DNA of 64,000 nucleotides from the NCBI GenBank assembly GCA_028687035.1, contig JAQUAX010000008.1, positions 1 through 64,000 on the forward strand, written 5' to 3'. This DNA comes from Dechloromonas sp. (GTDB lineage Bacteria > Pseudomonadota > Gammaproteobacteria > Burkholderiales > Rhodocyclaceae). Under the pieces are notes generated by a model, which was not told where the DNA came from, did not search any database, and worked only from the letters and a program-made list of their open reading frames with translations. A program made the translations under genes and the position numbers. Positions 8,694-16,788 of this stretch are shown here, piece after piece. The first letter of the stretch is position 1, and each line of letters opens with the position of its first letter.

Positions 8694-9173
8694 ATGAATA
8701 TCTACCTCGCCGGCCCCGACGTCTTCCGGCCCGACGCAGCCGACTGGGCCGCCGAAGCCCGCCGCCTGGTCGCCTCCTTCGGCCATTCGGCCCTGCTGCC
8801 GACCGACAACGAGGCCCCGGACGCCCCGGGTATCTTCGCCGGCAACATGGCGCTGCTGCGCCGGGCCGACGCGGTCCTCGCCAATCTCGAGCCCTTCCGG
8901 GGCGGCGAGCCGGATTCCGGCACCTGCGTCGAAGTCGGCTGCGCGATCGCGCTCGGCAAACCGGTCGTCGGCTACCTGCGCGATACGCGGCCGCTGGTCG
9001 AGCGGCTCGGCGCCACGCGCCGCCCAGGCTCCGGGAATGCCTTCGTCGACGAGCGGGGATGGACGGTCGAGAACTTCGCTCTGCCGCTCAACCTGATGCT
9101 CGCCGTTCCCTGTACCGTCGTCGAAGGCGGGCTGGCCGAGGCGCTGGCGCGCCTGCAGCACGATGCGGGCTGA
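8694..9173 (+). CDS. Nucleoside 2-deoxyribosyltransferase family protein
   Basis: The 159-residue protein starts IYLAGPDVFRPDA, the family N-terminus. It has the VLANLEPFRGGEPDSGTC-type motif (acidic plus D-SGT loop) near residue 62 and EVGCAIALGKPVVGYL near residue 82, including the catalytic-type Glu. The family transfers deoxyribose between bases or hydrolyses nucleotide glycosidic bonds in nucleotide salvage or housecleaning. The ATG at 8694 was chosen because upstream starts lie in the divergent intergenic region. Its end overlaps the next gene by 11 bases. Confidence 0.85.
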   Translation: MNIYLAGPDVFRPDAADWAAEARRLVASFGHSALLPTDNEAPDAPGIFAGNMALLRRADAVLANLEPFRGGEPDSGTCVEVGCAIALGKPVVGYLRDTRPLVERLGATRRPGSGNAFVDERGWTVENFALPLNLMLAVPCTVVEGGLAEALARLQHDAG

Positions 9174-9555
9174 GTTGCCTCGCGGCCCGCTGGCCGACGA
9201 CGACCGGGGCAGCCGCGTCGCCCTCCTCTTTGCGCTGGTCGCCGAATCGCTGACGCTCTGGTACGAGCATGGGGCGTGGCCGACCGAGGCCCAGTTGGCC
9301 AGCCGAGCGGCCGACTGGCTGGCCCGCACCCGCCGCTCGCTCGCGCTGGGCGAGCGCCGCCGGCTGGCCGGACTGGCCGACGGCATGGCGCGCCAGATGG
9401 CGTCGACCCTGTCGCGCGAGGCCGGGCTTTACGCCGCCCACGAAATGAACGAGGCGCTCGATCCGAATTACCGCTCGGCGCTGGCCGACAGCCTGCTGGC
9501 GGAATGCGCGCGCCTGCTCGCCGACGACTGGCCGACCTCCCCTGCCCCGGATTAA
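9163..9555 (+). CDS. Hypothetical protein, 130 residues
   Basis: This helical protein is rich in Ala, Leu and Arg, with no recognised motif. The start overlaps the end of the deoxyribosyltransferase gene and alanine dehydrogenase follows 40 bp later, so it probably sits in an operon. No function can be assigned. Confidence 0.55.
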   Translation: MRAELPRGPLADDDRGSRVALLFALVAESLTLWYEHGAWPTEAQLASRAADWLARTRRSLALGERRRLAGLADGMARQMASTLSREAGLYAAHEMNEALDPNYRSALADSLLAECARLLADDWPTSPAPD

Positions 9556-9595
9556 CATCCGGGAAAGGCCCTTTCATCGGGCGACAGGAGGAAGC

Positions 9596-10717
9596 ATGCG
9601 GGTCGGCGTACCGAAGGAAATCAAGAACCACGAGTACCGCGTCGGACTGACGCCGGGCAGCGTCCGCGAACTGACCGGCCGCGGCCACGCGGTGCTCGTC
9701 GAATCCGGCGCCGGCGCGGCGATCGGCCTCGGCGACGAAGCCTATGTTGCCGCCGGGGCGACGCTGGCCAGCGGTCCCGACGAGGTCTATCGGGACGCCG
9801 AACTGATCGTCAAGGTCAAGGAGCCGCAGCCTGACGAGTGCCGGCGCCTGCGCCCGGGGCAGGTCCTGTTCGCCTACCTGCATCTGGCGCCCGACCGCCG
9901 GCAGACGGAATTGCTGCTGGCGTCGGGGTGTACCGCGATCGCCTACGAGACGGTCACCGACGTTCATGGCGGACTGCCGCTGCTGACGCCGATGAGCGAG
10001 GTGGCCGGGCGCATGGCGGTCCAGGCCGGGGCGGCCTGCCTGGAAAAATCCCGTGGCGGCTCCGGTGTGCTGCTCGGCGGGGTCCCCGGCGTGGCCCCCG
10101 GGCGGGTGGTCGTGTTCGGTGCCGGCACGGTCGGCAGCAATGCGGCCCAGGCGGCGGTCGGCCTGGGCGCCGAAGTCGTCGTCATCGACCGTTCCGTCGA
10201 TCGCCTGCGCCGGCTCGACGAACGCTTCGGCAACCGTATCCGGACCCTGCTATCGACGCGGGAACACATCGAGAACGCGCTGCACGGCGCCGATCTGGTG
10301 ATCGGTGCCGTGCTCGTTCCCGGCGCGGCGGCCCCGCACCTGCTCGGGCGCGGCGATCTCGCGCTGTTGCGCCCCGGTTCGGTCCTGGTCGACGTGTCGA
10401 TCGACCAGGGGGGCTGCTTCGCGACCAGCCGGCCGACCACGCATGCCGAGCCGACCTACGTGGTCGACGGCATCGTGCATTACTGCGTCGCCAACATGCC
10501 GGGCGCCGTCGCCCGTACCTCGACTTTCGCGCTGAACAACGCGACGCTGCCGTATGTGCTGGAACTGGCCGATCTCGGGTGGCGCCGCGCGCTGGCCGGA
10601 AATCCGCATCTGCTGGCCGGGCTCAATGTTCACCGCGGCCGGCTGAGCTGCCGGCCGGTCGGCGAGGCGCTGGGCCTGCCGTGGGTCGAGCCCGCGGCAG
10701 CGCTGGCAGCCGATTGA
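9596..10717 (+). CDS. ald: Alanine dehydrogenase
   Basis: The 373-residue protein matches the family length. It starts [19 protein letters not shown], with the substrate-binding Arg and Lys residues. KVKEPQPDE lies near residue 74, [13 protein letters not shown] near residue 98, and the NAD-binding [20 protein letters not shown] near residue 172. It interconverts L-alanine and pyruvate with NAD. A clear ribosome site (AGGAGG) precedes the ATG, and a hairpin terminator follows. Confidence 0.95.
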   Translation: MRVGVPKEIKNHEYRVGLTPGSVRELTGRGHAVLVESGAGAAIGLGDEAYVAAGATLASGPDEVYRDAELIVKVKEPQPDECRRLRPGQVLFAYLHLAPDRRQTELLLASGCTAIAYETVTDVHGGLPLLTPMSEVAGRMAVQAGAACLEKSRGGSGVLLGGVPGVAPGRVVVFGAGTVGSNAAQAAVGLGAEVVVIDRSVDRLRRLDERFGNRIRTLLSTREHIENALHGADLVIGAVLVPGAAAPHLLGRGDLALLRPGSVLVDVSIDQGGCFATSRPTTHAEPTYVVDGIVHYCVANMPGAVARTSTFALNNATLPYVLELADLGWRRALAGNPHLLAGLNVHRGRLSCRPVGEALGLPWVEPAAALAAD

Positions 10718-10730
10718 TCCCGGAAAAACA

Positions 10731-10768
10731 AAAGGCCGACTGGATATCCGGTCGGCCTTCTGGCTTTT
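10731..10768 (+). terminator. Terminator after ald
   Basis: A hairpin with AAGGCCGAC at 10732-10740 and GTCGGCCTT at 10751-10759 is followed by CTGGCTTTT. It lies just before the convergent tRNA-fMet gene. Confidence 0.75.
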
Positions 10769-10843
10769 GGTTGCGGGGGCAGGACTTGAACCTGCGACCT
10801 TCGGGTTATGAGCCCGACGAGCTGCCAACTGCTCCACCCCGCG
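10768..10843 (-). tRNA. tRNA-fMet(CAT), initiator
   Basis: The minus-strand product starts CGCGGGGTGGAGCAG and ends CCCCGCAACCA, so CCA is encoded. The anticodon loop CTCATAA gives CAT. The 1:72 C-A mismatch and the three G-C pairs in the anticodon stem (GGG/CCC) are initiator hallmarks. Confidence 0.97.
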
Positions 10844-10885
10844 TCTGTCTGTGATGCGCACCGGCGGTCGGTGCGCAAAAAATTC

Positions 10886-10961
10886 TGGAGCGGCAGAAGA
10901 GTCTCGAACTCTCGACCTCAACCTTGGCAAGGTTGCGCTCTACCAACTGAGCTACTGCCGC
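10886..10961 (-). tRNA. tRNA-Gly(GCC), copy 1
   Basis: The cloverleaf runs from GCGGCAGTAGCTCAG to CTGCCGCTCCA, with anticodon loop CTTGCCAAG (GCC). It appears identical to the two copies at 52087 and 52287. About 195 bp downstream on the plus side (10962-11157) show no gene. Confidence 0.97.
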
Positions 10962-11157
10962 ATTTCCTGGGAATCCGAAAGCTTCGTTTTGCATCAGGAA
11001 GGCGCGCATTATAGCGAGGCTTCCGGGAAAAGCCAAGGCTTTTCGATAGTGCCATGGATTCGTTTTATCCGGCCCCGCGGCGTCGCGTTCCGGGGCTTGC
11101 TTCGCGGACCGTGATCGGCGATAGTTCGTGTTCCGATTTTTCCCCTCCCTCACGCCG

Positions 11158-11268
11158 ATGAACGCATTCCCCGTCGCCCGCTCCGCTGCAGCCCGCGCTG
11201 CCGCTCCGGTCGTCGTATGCGTCGTCGTCGTAGGCGTCGTTACGCACGCGCCGTCGCGGACCGGGTAA
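11158..11268 (+). CDS. ivbL: Valine-rich leader peptide of the ilvBN operon
   Basis: A 36-codon ORF starts MNAFPVARSAAARAAAP and then carries nine Val codons within eleven (VVVCVVVVGVV), ending THAPSRTG. It lies about 25 bp before a perfect GC-rich hairpin with a T-run and about 100 bp before ilvB. This is the layout of the E. coli ivbL-ilvBN attenuator, where ribosome stalling at Val (and Leu) codons disrupts the terminator; here only Val is over-represented. No strong Shine-Dalgarno is visible, and an in-frame GTG at 11128 is an alternative start. Confidence 0.8.
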   Translation: MNAFPVARSAAARAAAPVVVCVVVVGVVTHAPSRTG

Positions 11269-11293
11269 GTCAGACAGCAGTACCGATTTCACC

Positions 11294-11329
11294 AACCCCC
11301 GCCGGCGCCACCGGCGGGGGTTTTGTTTT
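11294..11329 (+). terminator. Attenuator hairpin of ilvBN
   Basis: A perfect 10-bp stem CCCCCGCCGG (11296-11305) and CCGGCGGGGG (11311-11320) encloses a 5-base loop, flanked by AA/TT and followed by TTTTGTTTT. It is a strong intrinsic terminator placed between the leader peptide and ilvB. Confidence 0.88.
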
Positions 11330-11368
11330 GGAGCCCGCCGGCAGCGCCCCAACTGCAAGGAGTACTCC

Positions 11369-13039
11369 ATGAACGAAACGCTGACCGGCGCACAGATCAC
11401 CGTGCGCCTACTCGAACGCCAAGGCATACGCACGGTCGCCGGGATTCCCGGCGGCGCGATCCTGCCGATTTACGACGCCCTCGGGCAGTCGACCGCGATC
11501 CGCCACGTGCTGGCCCGCCACGAACAGGGAGCCGGATTCATGGCCCAGGGCATGGCCCGCGCAACGGGCGAGACCGCCGTCTGCCTCGCCTCGTCCGGTC
11601 CGGGCGCGACCAACCTGCTGACGGCAATCGCCGACGCCAAGCTGGATTCGATCCCGCTGGTCGCGATCACCGGCCAGGTGCCGCAGGCGATGATCGGGAC
11701 CGACGCCTTCCAGGAAGTCGATACTTACGGCCTGTCGATACCCATCACCAAGCACAATTTCCTGGTGTCGTCGGCCGAGGAACTGCTCGAGGTGATCCCG
11801 CGCGCCTTCGCGATCGCAGCGTCCGGGCGCCCCGGCCCGGTGCTCGTCGATATTCCCAAGGACGTGCAGACGCAGGCGATCGAGATCGCCGGCTGGCCCG
11901 AACCCGGCAAGGCCGCCCCGACTCCGGCGGCGGAGCCGGCATCGATCGCGGCGGCGGCGGCGATGATCGATGCCGCCGAACGCCCTATCCTCTACCTGGG
12001 CGGCGGGGTCGTGCATTCGGGCGCGGCACCGCTCGCGGTCGACCTCGCCGAAAAGGCCGGATTGCCGACCGTGATGACGCTGATGGCGCTCGGCGCGATG
12101 CCGGTCGATCATCCGCTGTCGCTGGGCATGCTCGGCATGCACGGGGCGCGCCACACCAACCTGGCGCTCGACGAATGCGATCTGCTGATCGCCGTCGGCG
12201 CGCGCTTCGACGACCGGGCCACCGGCAAGGTCGCCGCCTTCTGTCCGCAGGCGAAGATCATCCACATCGACATCGACCCGGCCGAACTGGACAAGATCAA
12301 GGCCGCCCACGTCGGCATCGTGGCCGACGTCGGGCAGGCGCTCGCCGAGCTGCTGCCGGCGGTCGCGACACGCGCGCGGCCGGCCTGGACGGCACGCATC
12401 GCCGCGCTGCAGGCGGCGTTCCCCCCGGCGCTGCCGGGTTGCGACGACCCGCGGTCCCATTTCGGGCTGATCCGGGCCGTCGCCGCCTGTCTCGACCGGG
12501 ACGCCGTCGTGGCGACCGACGTCGGCCAGCACCAGATGTGGGTGGCCCAGGCCTACCCGCTGCGCCGGCCGCGCCAGTGGCTGACCTCCGGCGGGCTCGG
12601 CACGATGGGCTTCGGCGTGCCGGCGGCGATCGGCGCGGCGCTCGCCGAACCGGATCGAACCGTCGTCTGCTTCACCGGCGACGGCTCGATCCTGATGAAC
12701 ATCCAGGAACTGGCGACCGCCGCCGAGGAGAGCGTCAATCTGAAGATCGTGCTGATGGACAACGCGTCGCTCGGCCTCGTGCACCAGCAGCAGACGCTGT
12801 TCTACGGTGAACGCCTGTTCGCGTCGCAATTCCGCCGGACGCCGGATTTCGTCGCGGTGGCGCGGGGTTTCGGGATATCCGCGGTCGACCTCGACCAGGC
12901 GGCGAATCCCTGTGCGGCGCTGATCGATGCGATTTCCCGGCCCGGGCCCTGCCTGATCCACGCCAGCATTGACGTCGAGCAGAAGGTTTATCCCATGGTG
13001 CCGCCGGGCGCCGCCAACCGCGACATGATCGGAGCCTGA
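11369..13039 (+). CDS. ilvB: Acetolactate synthase large subunit, IlvB type
   Basis: The 556-residue ThDP enzyme starts with the AGIPGGAILPIYDAL motif and has the catalytic Glu in ARHEQGAGFMAQG near residue 52. The FAD-binding middle domain follows, then the ThDP/Mg site GDGSILMNIQELATA near residue 436. It condenses two pyruvate (or pyruvate plus 2-oxobutyrate) in valine/isoleucine synthesis. Length and downstream partner match E. coli IlvB (isozyme I). AAGGAG precedes the ATG. Control by the upstream valine leader is inferred. Confidence 0.94.
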   Translation: MNETLTGAQITVRLLERQGIRTVAGIPGGAILPIYDALGQSTAIRHVLARHEQGAGFMAQGMARATGETAVCLASSGPGATNLLTAIADAKLDSIPLVAITGQVPQAMIGTDAFQEVDTYGLSIPITKHNFLVSSAEELLEVIPRAFAIAASGRPGPVLVDIPKDVQTQAIEIAGWPEPGKAAPTPAAEPASIAAAAAMIDAAERPILYLGGGVVHSGAAPLAVDLAEKAGLPTVMTLMALGAMPVDHPLSLGMLGMHGARHTNLALDECDLLIAVGARFDDRATGKVAAFCPQAKIIHIDIDPAELDKIKAAHVGIVADVGQALAELLPAVATRARPAWTARIAALQAAFPPALPGCDDPRSHFGLIRAVAACLDRDAVVATDVGQHQMWVAQAYPLRRPRQWLTSGGLGTMGFGVPAAIGAALAEPDRTVVCFTGDGSILMNIQELATAAEESVNLKIVLMDNASLGLVHQQQTLFYGERLFASQFRRTPDFVAVARGFGISAVDLDQAANPCAALIDAISRPGPCLIHASIDVEQKVYPMVPPGAANRDMIGA

Positions 13040-13040
13040 G

Positions 13041-13346
13041 ATGAACGCGTCACTACCCGCCGAAAATCAACGCCTGTCCCGCGCCGTGCTGCGCATCGAC
13101 GTGACCGACCATGCCGGCGTGATGTCCCACGTCGTCGGCCTGTTCTCGCGCCGCGCGTGCAACGTCGAAGCCATCCTGTGCCTGCCGGCCGGCGACGGCC
13201 GCCATAGCCGGATCTGGCTGCAGGTCGAGGACAATCCGCGCCTGCCGGCGATGATCCGCCAGGTCGAGAAACTGATCGACGTCCAGTCGGTCGCCCGTTG
13301 CGATGCCGGGATTTTCGAACGCCTGTCCGGCCTGGCGGCCGGTTGA
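13041..13346 (+). CDS. ilvN: Acetolactate synthase small (regulatory) subunit, IlvN type
   Basis: The 101-residue ACT-domain protein contains RIDVTDHAGVMSHVVGLFSRR followed by NVEAI. This is the short IlvN form, not the longer IlvH. It lies one base after ilvB. It is expected to confer valine feedback inhibition on IlvB. Confidence 0.9.
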   Translation: MNASLPAENQRLSRAVLRIDVTDHAGVMSHVVGLFSRRACNVEAILCLPAGDGRHSRIWLQVEDNPRLPAMIRQVEKLIDVQSVARCDAGIFERLSGLAAG

Positions 13347-13369
13347 GACGGCTGAGCGGCCAGCGCCGC

Positions 13370-13825
13370 TCAGTTCAGGTCTTCGTCCTTGATGGCTGGC
13401 AGATGGAGCAGCGCGATACCCTCGTCGCGCAGTTCCTCGCACTCGTCCGCGGTCGCCTGGCCGCGGATCGGGCGCTCCGGCGCCTCGTTGTAGTGGATGC
13501 GCCGGGCTTCCTCGGCGAAGGCGGTGCCGACATCTTCGCTGTGCTCCATGACGGCGCGGACCAGCTGACGATAGAGGGCCATGACCTGCGTTCCCGCCGG
13601 CACCAGGGCCGTCGTGCCATCCGGCATCGGGATGGCGGCGGTGCCCGCATCCGCATCGCGGTGGGACGCGATGGCGACCGCCGACGGCACGCGACGGACG
13701 TCATGGCTGTCGCACTGCGGGCAGCCAACCAGATGCCCCTGGCACTGGCTGTCGAAATCTTCGGCGCTGCGGAACCAGCCTTCGAAGCGGTGTCCGTTGT
13801 CGCAAGTCAAATCGTAGATGATCAT
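13370..13825 (-). CDS. DUF1178 family protein
   Basis: The 151-residue protein starts MIIYDLTCDNGHRFEGWF, with a CPQCDS zinc-type pair near residue 33, as in the DUF1178 family. Function is unknown. The ATG at 13825 lies 10 bp from the left prophage attachment repeat, so before integration this gene lay directly downstream of tRNA-Leu. Confidence 0.85.
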   Translation of the reverse strand: MIIYDLTCDNGHRFEGWFRSAEDFDSQCQGHLVGCPQCDSHDVRRVPSAVAIASHRDADAGTAAIPMPDGTTALVPAGTQVMALYRQLVRAVMEHSEDVGTAFAEEARRIHYNEAPERPIRGQATADECEELRDEGIALLHLPAIKDEDLN

Positions 13826-13835
13826 GGTCTTGTCT

Positions 13836-13859
13836 GTGGTGCCCGGGACGGGACTCGAA
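13836..13859. other. Left prophage attachment site
   Basis: GTGGTGCCCGGGACGGGACT followed by CGAA is identical to the 3' end of the tRNA-Leu gene at 51932-51955. The flanking bases differ on both sides. Confidence 0.9.
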
Positions 13860-13985
13860 TGCCGCGCAATGGCGCGGCGTTCGGCTGTACTCGGGGAATT
13901 TTTGGGGATTGCCACAACAAAGTCGTGCAGCGCATCCAGCAGAAACGCGCGGATGGTAGCACCTTGGCGCGCATCTAAATAAATA

Positions 13986-14025
13986 CGCACAAAACACTTG
14001 CAATTAATTTTTGTGCGCATATAAT
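13986..14025 (+). promoter_or_regulatory. Promoter with inverted-repeat operator near the left prophage end
   Basis: A -35 TTGCAA (13998-14003) and a perfect -10 TATAAT (14020-14025) have a 16-bp spacer. An inverted repeat CGCACAAAA (13986-13994) and TTTTGTGCG (14009-14017) embraces the -35 box and could be a repressor site. It would drive the three small plus-strand genes that follow. Confidence 0.7.
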
Positions 14026-14090
14026 AGAACCCATGGAAGGCAACAACGCCAACCAGCCGCACCTCGGGGAATCAGGGGTAGGAGCAGAAA

Positions 14091-14279
14091 ATGGAATACG
14101 CAAGCGATGTCGCCAAGGTCTATACGGTCACCCTCCCGAACGGAAAGACGCAGAAGTTCGAAGAATGCAAGAATGGTCAGGTTTGCTACGCCGGAACATG
14201 CAAAGTTGCTGACAAGTTCTTCGCTGGCCTTGAGCAAGTCAAGGCGATGGGTGGCAAAGTTGAAGTCGAAACCATTTAA
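14091..14279 (+). CDS. Small prophage protein, 62 residues
   Basis: It begins MEYASDVAKVYTVTLPNGK and has two Cys residues in the middle. It is the first gene behind the promoter at 13998, in a three-gene plus-strand unit between the left attachment site and the lysis genes, where lysogeny-expressed accessory genes (morons) often lie. Function unknown. Confidence 0.6.
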   Translation: MEYASDVAKVYTVTLPNGKTQKFEECKNGQVCYAGTCKVADKFFAGLEQVKAMGGKVEVETI

Positions 14280-14292
14280 TCCGGAGCCAAAA

Positions 14293-14499
14293 ATGGAAAC
14301 TACCAAGACATTTACGCAAGTTCGCCAGGCCAAGAATGGCGCTTTCGGTTGGATTGTCTCAATCCTCGGCGAGGATTACATTCAGAAAGGCACCAAGGCC
14401 GAAGCCTACGAGTCCGCCGACAAAATCAATGAGCGCTGCGCCGGCATGACGATTGGCGAAGTCCGCGAATACTACAAGCTCGGCAACTACCAGAAGTAA
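14293..14499 (+). CDS. Small prophage protein, 68 residues
   Basis: The ATG at 14293 follows a CCGGAG ribosome site. It begins METTKTFTQVRQAKNGAFGW, is acidic and soluble, and ends YYKLGNYQK. It is the second gene of the small plus-strand unit. No family recognised. Confidence 0.6.
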   Translation: METTKTFTQVRQAKNGAFGWIVSILGEDYIQKGTKAEAYESADKINERCAGMTIGEVREYYKLGNYQK

Positions 14500-14511
14500 A
14501 GAGAGGCGGCC

Positions 14512-14877
14512 ATGACCCATACGAACCGTGGCCGCCTTACCGTCAATATCGACGGTAAATGGCGGCTCTACACCAATACCATTCCTGGCGGGTCTGAAGC
14601 TCTCGGGACCGTCACGCAAGGCGAAGGCGACACAGGGGCTCTGGTAAAGCTCCCATCTGGCTTGTACGCCCAGGTCAACGCAGGAGCCATTCGCAACCTG
14701 GACGGACGAAAGGTAGCCGCGGCCCTTGGCACAGCCGGCCGCCCTGCTGAAATGGCTGGCGGGCGAAAGGTCAATACATACCTTGATGCCGAGGCAGTGG
14801 AAACAGCCAAACGGCTGGGCAACGGCAACGTCAGCGAAGGCATCCGCAAGGCGCTGAAGTCGGCAGTCGAAACCTAG
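14512..14877 (+). CDS. Prophage protein with C-terminal ribbon-helix-helix-like segment
   Basis: The 121-residue protein starts MTHTNRGRLTVNIDGKWRLY. The last 35 residues (RKVNTYLDAEAVETAKRLG followed by VSEGIRKAL) look like a ribbon-helix-helix DNA-binding fold. It is third in the plus-strand unit and could autoregulate the operator at 13986, but this is inference. Confidence 0.6.
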   Translation: MTHTNRGRLTVNIDGKWRLYTNTIPGGSEALGTVTQGEGDTGALVKLPSGLYAQVNAGAIRNLDGRKVAAALGTAGRPAEMAGGRKVNTYLDAEAVETAKRLGNGNVSEGIRKALKSAVET

Positions 14878-14999
14878 CGCCACCACGCGCCGAGCAGTCG
14901 CCACCAGGCGCAAGCGCACCGGGCCTGCGCCATCCACAGGCGAACGAGCGGCGGATGCGTCCGCCGCCACTCGGCAAGATCAACGATCCGCGCCGGCAT
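14874..14999 (-). CDS. Very small protein after the endolysin gene, 41 residues
   Basis: The ORF begins MPARIVDLAEWRRTHPP and ends with a Trp/Arg-rich CAWWRLLGAWWR. Its ATG overlaps the end of the endolysin frame by 20 bases and its stop overlaps the stop of the convergent gene. The position fits a lysis-module accessory gene, but there is no lipobox or membrane segment to call it a spanin. Confidence 0.4.
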   Translation of the reverse strand: MPARIVDLAEWRRTHPPLVRLWMAQARCACAWWRLLGAWWR

Positions 15000-15432
15000 C
15001 GCCGCACCCAAGCAGCGCCGCCTCGGCCTTGCGCCGAGCAATCAGGCCGGGCAGCTTCCGGCCGCCGCCCCATACCCATTTCTGCAACTCTTCCGCCGCG
15101 CCGTGCCAGTCGCCAGCATCGACGCGGCGCTTCAGCGTGCTGGCCTTGTAGCGCGTCGTCCCGAGATTGAAGCAGAAGTCGGCGATGGCCGAGTGTTTGG
15201 CGTCGCCTTCCAGCCACAGCACGGGCGACAGCTTGCCGGCGGCGCGGTGGAATGTAGCGGCGTCACGCTCCAGGCGCTCGTCGGCCTTGGCCTGCGTCCA
15301 TGCCGTGCCTTGCCGAACGTCCGGGCCCGTTGCGCCCCATCCGCAAGTCCAGACGCCGGCCGGGCATATGTATGCGCGCAGCTTGCAGCCTTCGAACTTG
15401 CGGATCAGCTTGAGCAGAACGTCGGGGATCAT
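14980..15432 (-). CDS. Endolysin, GH24 (T4-lysozyme/RrrD-like) family
   Basis: The 150-residue muramidase has the catalytic set E14, C23 and T29 (KFEGCKLRAYICPAGVWT), the E-x8-(D/C)-x5-T pattern, with Cys where T4 lysozyme has Asp. WGATG and a FCFNLGTTRYKASTL segment follow. There is no signal peptide or signal-anchor, so it should need a holin; candidate holins lie directly upstream with ATGA-type overlap. It cleaves peptidoglycan at host lysis. Confidence 0.9.
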   Translation of the reverse strand: MIPDVLLKLIRKFEGCKLRAYICPAGVWTCGWGATGPDVRQGTAWTQAKADERLERDAATFHRAAGKLSPVLWLEGDAKHSAIADFCFNLGTTRYKASTLKRRVDAGDWHGAAEELQKWVWGGGRKLPGLIARRKAEAALLGCGDAGADR

Positions 15433-15911
15433 CGGCCGCTCATCTTGCGCAACGAGCGATCAACGAGCCAGAAGCTCGCCACGCTGGCGGCCATCGCCTT
15501 TTCGTCGACGCCGAACGCAGCCCGGAGCGCAACGAGCGGATCGGTGCCGTACTGAACCGCCAGCGCGAAGCCGGCAACGATGACAGCCGGCCACAGCACA
15601 ATGAGCCATTGCAGCGCCAGCACCGGGCGAACCAGCGCATTGAGCGCATCGACCCACTTGATGCCGGTCTGCACGGCCTGCGCCTTGGTCGCCTCTATGA
15701 TGGCCTGCACCTCGGCTGCGCCGATGGCGGCATCAGCCTGCGCGTTGATCTGCGCAATGGCCTGGTCGCCTCTCAGCTTGTCGGCCTCAAGCTGCTTGTC
15801 GAACATGGCAAGTTCGTGCGACCGCTCGTCCTTGCGATCAAGCCACTTGAGGACTTCGGGGGCCATGCGAAACAGGCCGCCGAATACTGTACCGAGTAGA
15901 GTTTCGATCAT
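15429..15911 (-). CDS. Putative holin of the 3TM type
   Basis: The 160-residue protein has a hydrophobic start (METLLG-like segment, MIETLLGTVFGGLF), a charged helical coiled region (residues 22-70), then strongly hydrophobic segments around residues 95-125 (LNALVRPVLALQWLIVLWP). The profile resembles Holin_3TMs proteins. ATG 15911 with AAAGGA was preferred to a TTG at 15932. It overlaps the endolysin gene by four bases. Confidence 0.65.
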   Translation of the reverse strand: MIETLLGTVFGGLFRMAPEVLKWLDRKDERSHELAMFDKQLEADKLRGDQAIAQINAQADAAIGAAEVQAIIEATKAQAVQTGIKWVDALNALVRPVLALQWLIVLWPAVIVAGFALAVQYGTDPLVALRAAFGVDEKAMAASVASFWLVDRSLRKMSGR

Positions 15912-16243
15912 TTCGCAAATCCTTTCGTACAATCAGTCGCCCGCCGCATCCTCGGCGCGCAGCCGGGCCTGTAAAACTGCTCCGGCACCCCGGCCCGCCA
16001 GTGATGCGCCGTCACCATCTCGACCAGGCACACCGCAGCCAGCAGCGCCGCCGAGAACGGGCTCGGCGAGAAGCCGAACGACAGCGGCGCCACCATGCCG
16101 GAGCAGGCGACCACGCCGAGCGCAAAGAAGGCCAGCCGAACGTCGGCGCGCACGATGTCAGAGCAGACGACCAGGCGCTTGAACACCGTGCAGAACAGCG
16201 CCAGGCACAGAAGCTCGTGCAGGATCAGCAGCGCGTCAGCCAT
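15908..16243 (-). CDS. Small membrane protein of the lysis module
   Basis: The 111-residue protein has three probable transmembrane segments (about residues 4-20, 36-58 and 65-80) and a basic Cys-containing tail. GGAGGG precedes the ATG. It overlaps the neighbours by 4 and 8 bases, as in a compact lysis operon. It may be a holin or antiholin. Confidence 0.6.
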   Translation of the reverse strand: MADALLILHELLCLALFCTVFKRLVVCSDIVRADVRLAFFALGVVACSGMVAPLSFGFSPSPFSAALLAAVCLVEMVTAHHWRAGVPEQFYRPGCAPRMRRATDCTKGFAK

Positions 16244-16613
16244 TGCTCTGCCCTCCGACTTTTCCGGCCAGCGCGGACAGGCCTGCCGATAGCCCGCTGA
16301 ACACTGGCCGCCATCCATTGCCGAGCGCTCCGATCAGCAGCGCCACCGGCGCCAGCGCCTCATTGACCGGGATCTGCCACTGGCGCTCAAGGATGCTGGC
16401 GGCGACGCCGGTCATGACGATGGCCGTCAGCGTGCAGCGCAGCAGCAGCCAGGCGCCCTCGGTTCGCGTCGCCGTCGTCTGAGCAGACAGCGGCCACAGC
16501 GCACCGGCCAGCGCTGCGAACGCGATCAGGGCATAAGGGCCGGCGAGCGGCCCGAGCAGCGCGACGAAGATCACCGTCAGGCTGATGCCGCCGGTTGTGG
16601 TTGGTTCGGCCAT
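16236..16613 (-). CDS. Small membrane protein, holin-like
   Basis: The 125-residue protein has at least three hydrophobic segments (VIFVALLGPLAGPYALIAF, then around residues 60-75 and 87-100). It is first in the lysis cluster. With the genes at 15908 and 15429, the phage has three candidate membrane lysis proteins; which one forms the lethal hole cannot be read from sequence. Confidence 0.6.
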   Translation of the reverse strand: MAEPTTTGGISLTVIFVALLGPLAGPYALIAFAALAGALWPLSAQTTATRTEGAWLLLRCTLTAIVMTGVAASILERQWQIPVNEALAPVALLIGALGNGWRPVFSGLSAGLSALAGKVGGQSNG

Positions 16614-16751
16614 GTTGAGCTTTCTTGCGGGCTTTGACCGACATCGCCATCGCGACGCGGCCGGAGTTGGTGAGGATTGCCATTGGTTATCCTGCTGGTA
16701 GTCGTTGGCAGGAATTCTGGCGTCACGACGAGCGAGGGCTGCGGTGGGAAT

Positions 16752-16777
16752 AAAAAAGCCCGCCGGTGGGGCGGGCT
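16752..16777 (-). terminator. Terminator after tailspike gene
   Basis: On the minus strand, a stem AGCCCGCC/GGCGGGCT (16757-16764 with 16770-16777) is followed by a run of six T. It separates the tail operon from the lysis genes. Confidence 0.8.
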
Positions 16778-16788
16778 GTTGCTTAGGG

